From Fluviirhizobium alvei (lineage in GTDB: Bacteria; Pseudomonadota; Alphaproteobacteria; Rhizobiales; Rhizobiaceae), in contig NZ_JAUOZU010000016.1 of NCBI RefSeq assembly GCF_030551875.1, positions 1-64,000 on the forward strand: DNA of 64,000 nt. The letters run 5' to 3'. The first letter of the stretch is position 1. Each line of letters opens with the position of its first letter. The notes beneath the pieces were generated by a model. It did not search any database and was not told where the DNA came from. It worked only from the letters and a program-made list of their open reading frames with translations. Below, piece by piece: positions 1 to 9,056 of the stretch. The translations under genes were made by a program, and so were the position numbers.

Positions 1-1082
1 TCGGTCTGGCGGGCGATTTCCTGCACGATCGAGATCTTCTCGGCAATCGTGCGCATCGCACCGACGGCACGACCGACGGCCTCGCCGGAGACTTCCGCGT
101 CCTTGGCCGACTGGCGAGCGATCTTTTCGGTCTGGGCAGCGTTATCGGCATTCTGCTTGATGTTGGCGGCCATCTCTTCCATCGAAGCGGACGCTTCTTC
201 AGCCGAGGAGGCCTGTTCCGTCGCACCCTGCGACAGCTGTTCGGAGCTTGCCGACAGTTCCTGGCTGCCCGAGGAGACATTGACCGAGGCAGAAAGCGCA
301 TCGGCGACAACGCCACGCAGACGCTCGATCATCTGATTGACATTGCCCAGCAGTTCGCCGATTTCATCGCGGCTCGAAATGTCGGCGAACTTGGTCAGAT
401 CACCTTCGGCAACGTCGCGGACGGCTGTCGTGGCACGGCCAAGGCCGCGGCTGATGGTCAACGAAATCCAGATGGCCGCGGCAACTGCAATCAAAGTCGC
501 ACCGACTGCGACACCGATCATGATGGCGCGGGTGGATTCGTAGATTACATCCGTCTCGGCATTCGCATCATTCAGCTGCTGTTTGGAAAGGTCGATCAGT
601 TCACTGACCGCATCGTCAAGCTCATTGACGGCGGCGCGGGCATCGGTGACCGAAATGCGGTTGGCCTGATCAACCATGCCGCCTGCAATCAAACCGCGAA
701 TCTTGTCGTCGGAAGCATTAGCCTTTTCAACCAGTTCCTGAATTTTCAGCCACCGGGGCCGACCTTGTTCGGAGGCAATGGCCAGTGCGCTTTCGAGCGT
801 CGAGGCAATCACGCTGCGGGCGGCATCGCCTTTGGTACGGGCGGCATCGACTTCTGCCGGCGTCGTGGCGACCAGCATGTTCTTCTGCTGGCGGATCGTC
901 TGCAGCGCCTCAATCTTGATGCGTTGGACAAGCTCAAGTCGGGCCACCGGTCCACGTGTCATGGCAGCCATGGCATCATTGATCGTTCCGAGGCTGACAA
1001 TGCCGTAAACGGCACTGCCTACCAGAAGCGCAATCATGATGATGAAGGAAATCGCCAGTTTGGTTTTGATCGTCAGGTTCAT
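1..1082 (-). CDS. Methyl-accepting chemotaxis protein (3' part outside window)
   Basis: The reading frame opens with ATG at 1082 and stays open to base 1, so the protein is cut by the window edge; about 360 residues are visible. It has an N-terminal membrane segment (about residues 9-30), a periplasmic helical region, a second membrane segment (about 186-210), a HAMP region, and the start of a cytoplasmic signalling domain rich in Ala/Ser/Glu/Gln (for example ASSAEEASASMEE), typical of methylation helices. It would sense a ligand through its short periplasmic domain and control CheA through CheW. It begins 11 bases after cheW in the same operon. The conserved hairpin tip and any CheR-docking tail lie outside the window. 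The ligand cannot be inferred. Confidence 0.93.
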   Translation of the reverse strand, partial: MNLTIKTKLAISFIIMIALLVGSAVYGIVSLGTINDAMAAMTRGPVARLELVQRIKIEALQTIRQQKNMLVATTPAEVDAARTKGDAARSVIASTLESALAIASEQGRPRWLKIQELVEKANASDDKIRGLIAGGMVDQANRISVTDARAAVNELDDAVSELIDLSKQQLNDANAETDVIYESTRAIMIGVAVGATLIAVAAAIWISLTISRGLGRATTAVRDVAEGDLTKFADISSRDEIGELLGNVNQMIERLRGVVADALSASVNVSSGSQELSASSEQLSQGATEQASSAEEASASMEEMAANIKQNADNAAQTEKIARQSAKDAEVSGEAVGRAVGAMRTIAEKISIVQEIARQT

Positions 1083-1093
1083 AGTCAGGATCC

Positions 1094-1606
1094 TTAAGAT
1101 GCCAAGGCGATGGTTTGGTCGCCCGATGCGGTGAAAATTGCGTCAAGGTTAGGGACGATGATGAACTCACCGCCACGCTTGACCAGGCAATCGAGATAAT
1201 CGGGTCGCCACCGCATACCGACGCTGGGCGGCGGCTCGCTTGCGGTCCGTTGAAGTGTGGTCACTTCGTAAACCCGATCTGTCCGGATGCCGACGAGGGT
1301 CTCCTCCCCTTCAATCTCAAGCTCAAGGACCACGATACGGCTGTCGATCGTAGCTTCCGATGCCTCCAATCCGAAGGCGAGGCGCATATCCGCAAGGGGA
1401 ATGACCTTGCCGCGGAAATTGATCACGCTGCCGACGAACGGTCTGGCGGCCGGCACCTTGGTCTCGGGCAGGAGATCGAGGATTTCCTGCACCACCACCG
1501 CCTCGATGGCGAATGTTTCTCCTGAAAGACCGAAAGTCAGGACCGCCACTTCTTCGGCTCCATTCCAGAGCCTATCGAACTGCTGTTTGTTATGTACGAT
1601 TGTCAT
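1094..1606 (-). CDS. cheW: Chemotaxis coupling protein CheW
   Basis: A 170-residue protein covering one CheW domain. It contains the family signature where FVGSVINFRGKVIPLADMR leads into the first beta-barrel lobe, and residues near IRTDRVYEV in the second. CheW bridges chemoreceptors to the P5 domain of CheA in the membrane-proximal array. Its start overlaps the cheA stop by four bases (ATGA), so the two are translationally coupled, and the receptor gene follows directly. Length is normal for the family. Confidence 0.93.
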   Translation of the reverse strand: MTIVHNKQQFDRLWNGAEEVAVLTFGLSGETFAIEAVVVQEILDLLPETKVPAARPFVGSVINFRGKVIPLADMRLAFGLEASEATIDSRIVVLELEIEGEETLVGIRTDRVYEVTTLQRTASEPPPSVGMRWRPDYLDCLVKRGGEFIIVPNLDAIFTASGDQTIALAS

Positions 1607-3555
1607 CCGGCTGCTCGCAACTGCGCCTCCTGGTTCTGACCAACATGGACGAGGTGCGACACATCGAGGATGAGTGCCACGGACCCGTCCCCAAGGATCG
1701 TCGCCCCTGAGAAGGTGACGACATCATGATGGAGCTTGGACATGGATTTGATCACGGTCTGATGGTCGCCGATGATCTGGTCGACGACGAGACCCACGCG
1801 TTCATCGCCGGTGGAAATCACCACGACCTTCTGATGCGGATCGGGCGGCGTTCCTGTGCGGAAGAGATCCCGCAGTCGAAGGAACGGTACCAGGCTGTCG
1901 CGAAGGGAAATGAAGCTGCGACCGCGCGACCGCATGTCTTGCTCGACCGAAAGCTCAAGGCATTCTTCAACCGCCGAGAGCGGGATGACATAGCAGCCGG
2001 TTCCCACCCGCACGAGCAGACCATCGATGATGGCGAGCGTCAGCGGAATGGAGAGCGAGATGATCGACCCTTCGCCCGGCTGGCTTGTCACATTGATCGA
2101 GCCGCGCAATGCCTCGACCGATTTCTTGACAACATCCATACCGACACCGCGGCCGGAAAGATTGGTGACCTGCTGGGCGGTGGAGAAGCCGGGCTGGAAG
2201 ATGAGCTGCAACAGTTCCTGATCGCTCAACTGGGCACCCGGTGCGACCAGGCCATTGGCCTCGGCCTTGGCACGGACACGTTCGCGATTGATCCCGCGTC
2301 CGTCATCGCGGATCGTGATCGTCACTTCGCCGCCAGACTGATGAGCCGAAAGGGTTACCCGGCCTGCGGCAGGTTTGCCATTTGCCAGCCGTTCCTCAGG
2401 CGTTTCGAGCCCGTGATCGCATGAGTTGCGCACCAGATGGACAAGAGGATCAGTCAGACGTTCGATGACACCCTTGTCAACTTCGGTGCTTTCGCCCTCT
2501 GTGACAAGTTCAATCTGCTTGCCGGTTTCGCGGGCAAGATCGTGAACCAGTCGCCGGAACCGGCCGAAAAGCTGGTTGATCGGCACCATCCGCAGGACCA
2601 TGGTCGTATCACGCAATTCACCGGACAGACGTTCGATATCCTCGGAAACTGCGCGCAAGCCGATATCGATGCTCGATGTGGCCAATTGGTAGAGGCGGGA
2701 CTGGGCAATCACCAGTTCGCCAACCCGGTCCATCAGTTCGTCGAGGCGTTCGGCCGGTACGCGAACATTCTCGTTCTGCGCGTTCTTGCCCTGCTTGGCA
2801 TCGGCAACCTGGGCCGGATCGCTCGCGTTTGCGGGCTTCGGTACGGGCGGCGCGACAAGGGCGGCCGGTGTCTCGGTAACAATTTCGGTGATGTCGAGCT
2901 TCATTTCGTCCATGACGAATATGAAGACATCCTCGATTTCCGTCCGACCATGCTCCGTCTTCAGGGTTGCATTCCAAGTCAGATGGATCTCGGTCGGATC
3001 GAGTGTCTCGAAGGCGGGAATGGAGGCGGCGTCCGCGGTGATCCGGCAATCGCCAAGGTCACGCAACTCATCAAGAAGAGCCAGCGGGTTGGTGCCGTTG
3101 ACCATCGAATTGGCCGGCAGGCTGAAGCGGAGGCGAAACTCCTTCAGCGCCGGACCGTTTGCGGCCGCAGCCGCAGCGCTGCTGCCATTGACGGCGCGAT
3201 GAAGGGCATCGAGCAAGGATGCGCTCGCATCGTCATGATTGCCGTTCGGCGAATCGAGAAGCGCTCTCATATGATCCTGTGCCGCAAGCACTGCGGACAC
3301 GAGTTCCTGCGTCGCAGGCACATCCCCCTTGCGGACGCGATCAAAAGCCGTTTCGCAATGATGGGTGAAAGCCGCGAGCGCATCGAAGCCGAACATGGCG
3401 CCGGAGCCTTTGAGCGTATGCAGGCCGCGGAACACCGCATCCACCTGCGCGCGGTCAGAGAGATCCCGGGTCAAATCGAGAAGACCCGCTTCGATCAGTT
3501 CGAGGCATTCGGCAGCCTCGGTGCGGAAAACGGAAATGGGATCGGGATTGCTCAT
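1603..3555 (-). CDS. cheA: Chemotaxis histidine kinase CheA
   Basis: A 650-residue hybrid with all five CheA parts. The N-terminal HPt domain carries the phosphorylated His46 in HTLKGSG. A P2-like response-regulator-binding region follows at about residues 140-235, then the dimerisation helices (about 265-320), the ATPase domain with the N box NSCDHG, G1 box DDGRG and G2 box GRGVGMDVV, and a C-terminal CheW-like P5 domain. It autophosphorylates under control of the MCP and CheW and passes phosphate to the CheY encoded just upstream. The start overlaps the cheY stop by four bases. No receiver domain is attached. Confidence 0.95.
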   Translation of the reverse strand: MSNPDPISVFRTEAAECLELIEAGLLDLTRDLSDRAQVDAVFRGLHTLKGSGAMFGFDALAAFTHHCETAFDRVRKGDVPATQELVSAVLAAQDHMRALLDSPNGNHDDASASLLDALHRAVNGSSAAAAAANGPALKEFRLRFSLPANSMVNGTNPLALLDELRDLGDCRITADAASIPAFETLDPTEIHLTWNATLKTEHGRTEIEDVFIFVMDEMKLDITEIVTETPAALVAPPVPKPANASDPAQVADAKQGKNAQNENVRVPAERLDELMDRVGELVIAQSRLYQLATSSIDIGLRAVSEDIERLSGELRDTTMVLRMVPINQLFGRFRRLVHDLARETGKQIELVTEGESTEVDKGVIERLTDPLVHLVRNSCDHGLETPEERLANGKPAAGRVTLSAHQSGGEVTITIRDDGRGINRERVRAKAEANGLVAPGAQLSDQELLQLIFQPGFSTAQQVTNLSGRGVGMDVVKKSVEALRGSINVTSQPGEGSIISLSIPLTLAIIDGLLVRVGTGCYVIPLSAVEECLELSVEQDMRSRGRSFISLRDSLVPFLRLRDLFRTGTPPDPHQKVVVISTGDERVGLVVDQIIGDHQTVIKSMSKLHHDVVTFSGATILGDGSVALILDVSHLVHVGQNQEAQLRAAG

Positions 3556-3920
3556 CGACCGAGTACCTTTCTGGCAATCTTGACGAGGTTTTCAGGATCG
3601 AACGGTTTGGTGAGCCAACCCGTTGCGCCGGCGGCCTTTGCCTGCTGGCGAAGTTCGCCATCCGACTCCGTGGTGAGGAAGATGACGGGAACGCCCGTGA
3701 ACGCCGGCAGCTTGCGCAGCTCGCGGATCATCGTCAGCCCGTCCATATTGGGCATGTTGAGATCGGTGATGACCAGATCGAACTGACCGTCCTTGAGCTT
3801 GTTCAGACCATCCATGCCATCCACTGCTTCGGTGACGTTGTAACCGGCCGTGGTAAGGGTCACCCGCGTCGTCAGACGGATGCTTGCTGAATCATCGACG
3901 GTCAGGATATTGGCGCTCAT
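3552..3920 (-). CDS. cheY: CheY-like single-domain response regulator
   Basis: A 122-residue receiver domain without an output domain. The acidic pocket DD at residues 9-10, the phospho-acceptor Asp53 in ITDLNMPN, the Thr at 83-84 and Lys105 in the TKPF motif are all present, so it should be phosphorylated by the adjacent CheA. It overlaps cheA downstream and the STAS gene upstream by four bases each. In this operon position it either contacts the flagellar motor or acts as a phosphate sink; the sequence does not decide between them. Confidence 0.93.
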   Translation of the reverse strand: MSANILTVDDSASIRLTTRVTLTTAGYNVTEAVDGMDGLNKLKDGQFDLVITDLNMPNMDGLTMIRELRKLPAFTGVPVIFLTTESDGELRQQAKAAGATGWLTKPFDPENLVKIARKVLGR

Positions 3921-4234
3921 TGTACATTCTCCGTATGAAACCAGAACTTCGATTCACCCGGCATCGCACCCTCGATAAAGCCACCGCGTTTGAGGATATC
4001 GCGGAGTTTCGGGCTTGCCGGTTGTGTCAGTGAGAAATCGCATCCGGTCTTGAGTGCATGCTGGCGGGCAGAGGCCAATAGCTGGACGAAGCTGAGATCG
4101 ACGGCGGCGTCGGGGTTGATGTCCAGCTCAAGGCCGCCTTCAACCATTGTCGCGGCGAGCTGTTGCTTGACCTCTTGAGCATGCCTGATGGTCAGTTCGG
4201 TGTCATAGCCGACTTTCAGTCTCTGATTTGCCAT
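3917..4234 (-). CDS. STAS-domain protein, first gene of the chemotaxis operon
   Basis: A 105-residue STAS-like protein (anti-sigma-factor-antagonist fold). The segment VDLSFVQLLASAR corresponds to the STAS phosphorylation loop, with Ser48 as the candidate phosphorylated residue; the usual paired Ser is not conserved (SF in place of SS or SG). The ATG at 4234 follows a GGGGACA ribosome-binding sequence. Its stop overlaps cheY by four bases. STAS proteins lead several rhizobial chemotaxis operons, but their role there is not settled; a link between the CheA array and a sigma-factor switch is only an inference. Confidence 0.82.
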   Translation of the reverse strand: MANQRLKVGYDTELTIRHAQEVKQQLAATMVEGGLELDINPDAAVDLSFVQLLASARQHALKTGCDFSLTQPASPKLRDILKRGGFIEGAMPGESKFWFHTENVQ

Positions 4235-4827
4235 GATGCTTGTCCCCGCTTACGAATGGTTGTCTGAACCGTTGCGAATATGAATTGCCGAACCCGTTTA
4301 CCCAGCAGACCGATGGTGAAGGCGCACGCGCTCATCGTCGCGATCGTCTCAACGACCGCAAACTGCCTGACTGGGTGCCGTCAGCGCTCATTGCCAACAG
4401 CGAGTTTTTTTGAAACGTGCATCGTCGTTCGCCCGGAGCCAGTCGCAGAGGCACGGGAGGAAGGCGATATCTAGATGAATTGCAGCGCTATTCCGAGAAC
4501 CGGAGCAACCACAGCGTTTCGGTGAAAATCATTCTGAATCTGTCGCTGACAGGTCACCTGACTGTGTCGGTGAAACGTTTCATCTCAGCGTTATTCTTGT
4601 TGATCAGATGAATACGAATTCACCAAGAAATGGTTTATCAATGATTAATCCACCACTGCAAGTTTTGGCTTTAGATGGCGAAATTGTGGTCGTGATCCGC
4701 TTTTTCTTCAGCTGAATCCGTTGAAAATAAAGGCGTTTCACCGTCATTCCAGACAATCCAAAAACTTAACTTCGCTTTCACACGCAGCACACCGCAACCG
4801 CATTGAAAGCAAAACTGGATCTGACAG
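4235..4827. other. 593-base intergenic region: promoter side of the chemotaxis operon
   Basis: No convincing coding sequence lies here; the short open frames lack ribosome-binding sites and known domains. The region follows the 3' end of the aldehyde dehydrogenase gene and precedes the STAS-cheY-cheA operon, all on the minus strand, so it should hold the che promoter. The base composition is visibly more AT-rich from 4570 to 4740. An 11-base palindrome, CAGGTCACCTG, lies at 4550-4560. No clear Rho-independent terminator was found for the upstream operon. Confidence 0.5.
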
Positions 4828-6324
4828 TTACCGCAGAACGAACGGGTTCGGCACATCCTTGTTGAAGGCGAGCCAGACACTCTTGGTTTCCAGGAAATCG
4901 TAGATCGCATCCTGTCCGCTTTCGCGGCCCATGCCGGAATTCTTAACGCCACCGAACGGCATCATATAAGAGACTGCACGATAGGTGTTGGTCCAGATCA
5001 TTCCAGCCCGCAACCGCCTGGCAGCGGTAAAGGCACGCGCCATGTCTGCTGTCCACACCCCGGCCGCGAGCCCGTAGGGCGTGTCATTTGCGAGCGCATA
5101 TGCCTCCTCGTCATCGCTGAACTTGATGACGGACAGAACGGGGCCAAAGACCTCCTCCTGGGCGATGCGCATCCGATTGTTGACATCGGAGAGAACGGTC
5201 GGCTCCACGAACCAGCCATCTCCGCATTCGGGACGGTCGGCCGGCTTGCCGCCAAGGGCGACGGTTGCCCCTTCAGCCTTGGCCATCTCGATCATCGACA
5301 GGACCCGCTGATATTGCGGTTGCGTGGTGACCGGGCCAACCTGGGTTGTCATATCCATCGGATCGCCCATGCGCGCCGATCGCGCAAGCTCCAGAAACTT
5401 TTCGACAAACTGATCATGGATCGCCTCATGAACGAGCAACCGCGAACCGGCGATGCAGGTCTGGCCGGTAGCGGCAAAGATGCCCGAGACGACGCCCTTG
5501 ACCGCATTCTCGATGTTGGCATCGGGAAATACCAGTTGCGCCGATTTACCACCCAGTTCAAGCGTCAGCCGCTTAAAATTGGACGCCGATTGCTGGGCAA
5601 TCCGGCGGCCGGACAATTCGCCGCCGGTAAAGGCGATCTTGTCGATGCCCGGATGCGTCGAGATCGCTTCACCGACATCCTGCCCGAAACCGGTGACGAC
5701 GTTGACGACGCCCTTGGGGAAGCCCGCTTCCTCAACCAGGCGCATCAGTTCCAGCGTCGAGGCGGAGGTGAATTCGGACGGCTTGATCACCATGGTACAG
5801 CCGGCCGCCAGGGCCGGGGCCATCTTCCAGACCAGGAGGAGAAGCGGCGAATTCCACGGCGTGATGGCAGCAACGACACCGAGGGGCTCATGGCGCGTGT
5901 AGGTGAACATATCGGGCTTGTCGATCGGCGGAACCGCGCCTTCGACCTTGTCCGCCATGCCGGCGAAATAATAGAACCATTGCGGAATGTAGGCGACCTG
6001 TCCCCGCATCTCGGCAATCAGCTTGCCATTGTCCTGGACTTCGGTGGCAGCAAGCAGGTCGACATCGCGGGCAATGAGATCGCCAAGACGGCGCAGAAGA
6101 TGCCCGCGCTGGGTGGCATTGAGTGCCGGCCAATCGCCGCTGTCAAAAGCACGGCGCGCTGCCTCAACAGCCCGGTCGACATCGTTCGCGTCACATTTTG
6201 GGATACGCGCCCAGACCTTGGCGGTGAACGGATCAACAGAGTCGAACAGCTCGCCGGAGCGCGCCGTGACCCATTCGCCACCGATGAAGCAGCGATATTC
6301 CTTGATGTCCTGAACTCTCTTCAT
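4828..6324 (-). CDS. NAD(P)-dependent aldehyde dehydrogenase
   Basis: A 498-residue member of the aldehyde dehydrogenase superfamily that oxidises an aldehyde to the carboxylic acid. The catalytic Glu256 sits in ELGGKS and the nucleophilic Cys290 in GQTCIAG; the cofactor-binding stretch contains ITPWNSPLL and KPSEFT. I chose the ATG at 6324, preceded by AGGGTGA at good spacing, over a longer in-frame start at 6366. It is the last gene of the ABC-transporter operon, 61 bases after the alcohol dehydrogenase gene, so it probably completes an alcohol-to-aldehyde-to-acid oxidation. The substrate cannot be named from sequence. Confidence 0.93.
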   Translation of the reverse strand: MKRVQDIKEYRCFIGGEWVTARSGELFDSVDPFTAKVWARIPKCDANDVDRAVEAARRAFDSGDWPALNATQRGHLLRRLGDLIARDVDLLAATEVQDNGKLIAEMRGQVAYIPQWFYYFAGMADKVEGAVPPIDKPDMFTYTRHEPLGVVAAITPWNSPLLLLVWKMAPALAAGCTMVIKPSEFTSASTLELMRLVEEAGFPKGVVNVVTGFGQDVGEAISTHPGIDKIAFTGGELSGRRIAQQSASNFKRLTLELGGKSAQLVFPDANIENAVKGVVSGIFAATGQTCIAGSRLLVHEAIHDQFVEKFLELARSARMGDPMDMTTQVGPVTTQPQYQRVLSMIEMAKAEGATVALGGKPADRPECGDGWFVEPTVLSDVNNRMRIAQEEVFGPVLSVIKFSDDEEAYALANDTPYGLAAGVWTADMARAFTAARRLRAGMIWTNTYRAVSYMMPFGGVKNSGMGRESGQDAIYDFLETKSVWLAFNKDVPNPFVLR

Positions 6325-6385
6325 GATCTCACCCTGTAGGCATGCGAAACCGCTTCCACGATCCACGCGGATGTAACGTCAAATA

Positions 6386-7513
6386 TCAATCGAACTCGAT
6401 GATCTGTCGGACCGCCGATCCGTCAGCCAGACGGTCGAACCCTTCGTTGATATCGTCGAGTTTCAATCGATGCGTCAGAAGGCGGTCGACTGGCAGTTTG
6501 CCGCGCTTGTAGAGGCCGAGAAACCGCGTGATATCACGCGAGGGCACGCCAGAGCCGATATAGCTGCCCTTGAGCGTTCTCTCTTCGGCAACCAGCGAGA
6601 CGGCGGGAAGCGACAGCATGGCCTTGGGGTGCGGCAATCCGGCTGTAATGGTGGTGCCACCACGCCGGGTGATCGCATAGCTGAATTCGAGTGCCTTGAC
6701 CGATCCGGCAAACTCGAGGGCTGCCTGAACGCCTCCCCTCGTGGCTTCGCGGACTTTGGCGACGACGTCGGGATCATCCGAGTTGAAGGTATGCGTCGCC
6801 CCAAGTTCGCGGGCGAATTCAAGCTTGGACTCCAGCCGATCGACGGCAACGATCGTTTCGGCGCCGGCGGCAACGGCCCCGAGCAGGGCGGCAAGGCCAA
6901 CACCGCCCAGTCCGACCACTGCGGTCGATCCGCCTGGCTTGACATCGCCCGTGTTGAAGACGGCGCCGGCCCCCGTGAGCACGGCGCAGCCGATTAACCC
7001 AGCGATATCGAGCGGGACTTCCTTGTCGATCTTGACCAGGGACCGCCGCGACACGACGGCATGATCCGCAAAGGACGAGACGCCGACATGATGGAAGGCC
7101 TTCTTGCCCTTGTAGTGCAAGCGATTGACGCCACCGAGCAATTCACCGGCCCCATTGGAGACGGCACCCGGTTCGCAGAGAGCCGGCCGGCCTTCCGAAC
7201 AGGGCGAACAATGGCCACAGCTCGGCATGAAGACGAAGACGACATGGTCGCCCGGCTTCAGATCGTCGACACCTGCACCAACAGCCTCGACAATGCCGGA
7301 CGCCTCATGGCCGAGAACCATCGGCACCGGACGCGGCCGGTTTCCATCGATGACGGAGAGATCGGAATGGCAGAGACCTGCGACTGCCATCTTGACCAGG
7401 ACCTCGCCCGACCCGGGTCCATCGAGATCGACCTCCTCGATCTTCAGAGGCCGGGTGCGCGCGTAAGGGCGCTCGACACCGATTTCCTCAAGGACGGCGG
7501 CTCTGATCTTCAT
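6386..7513 (-). CDS. Zinc-dependent (class III-like) alcohol dehydrogenase
   Basis: A 375-residue medium-chain dehydrogenase. Catalytic zinc ligands are Cys48, His69 and the adjacent Glu70 (GHEASG). Four structural-zinc cysteines occur at 99, 102, 105 and 113 (CGHCSPC). The Rossmann glycine motif is GLGGVG, followed by the Asp that favours NAD. The ATG at 7513 was preferred because GAGGAAGA lies just upstream; a GTG seven codons earlier lacks a better site. It follows the transporter ATPase gene and precedes the aldehyde dehydrogenase, suggesting that it oxidises the imported compound or a product of the lactonase-like enzymes. Confidence 0.92.
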   Translation of the reverse strand: MKIRAAVLEEIGVERPYARTRPLKIEEVDLDGPGSGEVLVKMAVAGLCHSDLSVIDGNRPRPVPMVLGHEASGIVEAVGAGVDDLKPGDHVVFVFMPSCGHCSPCSEGRPALCEPGAVSNGAGELLGGVNRLHYKGKKAFHHVGVSSFADHAVVSRRSLVKIDKEVPLDIAGLIGCAVLTGAGAVFNTGDVKPGGSTAVVGLGGVGLAALLGAVAAGAETIVAVDRLESKLEFARELGATHTFNSDDPDVVAKVREATRGGVQAALEFAGSVKALEFSYAITRRGGTTITAGLPHPKAMLSLPAVSLVAEERTLKGSYIGSGVPSRDITRFLGLYKRGKLPVDRLLTHRLKLDDINEGFDRLADGSAVRQIIEFD

Positions 7514-7558
7514 GCTTGTCTTCCTCATTCCCACGGCGTTGGCGCCATTGAACCGCTC

Positions 7559-9055
7559 TCAATGAACAGCGGCGTACATGATCTTTTCTTCGGTGGCTTC
7601 CTCGGTCGAGAACTCCTCGACCACCCGCCCCTGTCGCGACACCAGAATACGGTCGGCGAGATTGAGGATTTCGGGCAGGTAGGATGAGATCACCACCACG
7701 GCGAGGCCGGCATCGGCCAACTGGTTGATCACATGATGCAACTCGGCAATGGCGCCGACATCGACGCCGCGTGTCGGCTCGTCGAAAATGACGAGCTTCG
7801 GCGCCTGAACCAGCGCCTTGGCGATCACGACCTTCTGCTGATTGCCGCCCGAAAGCTCGATCACGCGGGCATTGGCGTCAATGGCTCGGATATTGAGCTT
7901 TTCGGTCCAGCTCTTGGCGAGATCCATCATTTCCGAATGCGAAATCACAACGCCCCTGTTTCGGTCTGACGACAGCAGGTTCATGTAGATATTCTCGGCA
8001 ATCGACTTTGTTTCGAAGAAACCTTCGATCTTGCGGTCTTCAGTGACATAGACGATCCCGTCCTTCACCGCCGGACGGGGGACGCGATAGCGAACAGACC
8101 GGCCTTCGAGACGCACTTCACCGCCATGGAAGAAATCGCGTTTCACCACGCCCGAGATGATCTTGGCCGTCTCGGTACGACCTGAACCGATCAGACCGAA
8201 AATACCGGTGATCTGGCCGGCATAGATGGAGAAGGACGTGTTGCGCACCATCTTGCCCATCGACAGGTTCTGCACCGACAGGACCTTGGGCCCATAGGGT
8301 CGTGCCTTGCGGGTCAGGTCGCGATTGTAAAGCTCGGCCGAAAGCGATCGGCCGACCATGGCGGCAATGATCTTGTCGCGGTCGAAATTCTTCGCATCGT
8401 CCGTCATGACATGCTGGCCGTCACGCAGGATGGTGATGCGGTCGGAAATGGCGAGAGCCTCTTCCAGCGCATGGCTGATGAAGATGATCGAGACGCCTTC
8501 GCGTTTCAGGCGGCTCACGAGCGCGAAGAAATGGTGCTTCTCTTCGGGCGTCAGCGTGGCGGTCGGCTCGTCGAAAATGATGACCTTCGCCTTGTGGTGC
8601 ACTGCGCGCGCAATCTCGACCATCTGCTTCTGGGCTGCCCCGAGCTGGGAGACATACATGGTCGGATCAACGCCGAAACTCAGCGACTGCAGGAATTGTT
8701 GGGCGGCGATGTAGATGCCACGCAGGCGATTGAGGAACTTTTCCTTGCCGAGATAGATGTTCTGCGCCACCGTAAGCGAGGGGACCAGACTGGTTTCCTG
8801 GAACACCATGGCAATGCCCTTCGTCAGGGCATCGGCCGGGCTGCCGAACGTCATCGGCTCACCATTGAACGCGACCTCGCCCTCGGTCGGCTCATACACA
8901 CCGGCCATGATCTTGGTCAGCGTCGATTTTCCGGCCCCATTCTCGCCGAGCAGCGAATGGACCTCGCCCGGCATCAGCGTGAAACTGACATTGCGGATGG
9001 CGGCGACCCCGTGGAATGCCTTGGTGACGTTCTTCAATTCGAGGATGGGCTTCAT
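7559..9055 (-). CDS. Sugar ABC transporter ATPase (RbsA/MglA type, two domains)
   Basis: A 498-residue ATPase with two tandem nucleotide-binding domains. The first has the Walker A GENGAGKST; the second has a degenerate P-loop region (GLIGSGRTE) and the signature LSGGNQQKV. This architecture belongs to importers of ribose, galactose, xylose and related sugars or polyols. The ATG at 9055 follows GGAGGGG and lies one base from the preceding stop; an upstream in-frame extension is part of the neighbouring gene. It would energise the two permeases at 13415-14401 and 10151-12271. Confidence 0.94.
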   Translation of the reverse strand: MKPILELKNVTKAFHGVAAIRNVSFTLMPGEVHSLLGENGAGKSTLTKIMAGVYEPTEGEVAFNGEPMTFGSPADALTKGIAMVFQETSLVPSLTVAQNIYLGKEKFLNRLRGIYIAAQQFLQSLSFGVDPTMYVSQLGAAQKQMVEIARAVHHKAKVIIFDEPTATLTPEEKHHFFALVSRLKREGVSIIFISHALEEALAISDRITILRDGQHVMTDDAKNFDRDKIIAAMVGRSLSAELYNRDLTRKARPYGPKVLSVQNLSMGKMVRNTSFSIYAGQITGIFGLIGSGRTETAKIISGVVKRDFFHGGEVRLEGRSVRYRVPRPAVKDGIVYVTEDRKIEGFFETKSIAENIYMNLLSSDRNRGVVISHSEMMDLAKSWTEKLNIRAIDANARVIELSGGNQQKVVIAKALVQAPKLVIFDEPTRGVDVGAIAELHHVINQLADAGLAVVVISSYLPEILNLADRILVSRQGRVVEEFSTEEATEEKIMYAAVH

Positions 9056-9056
9056 C

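Noticed and set aside
2437-3786. A 449-codon plus-strand frame opposite cheA and cheY
   Set aside because: Mirror frame; cheA and cheY on the minus strand carry all catalytic motifs.
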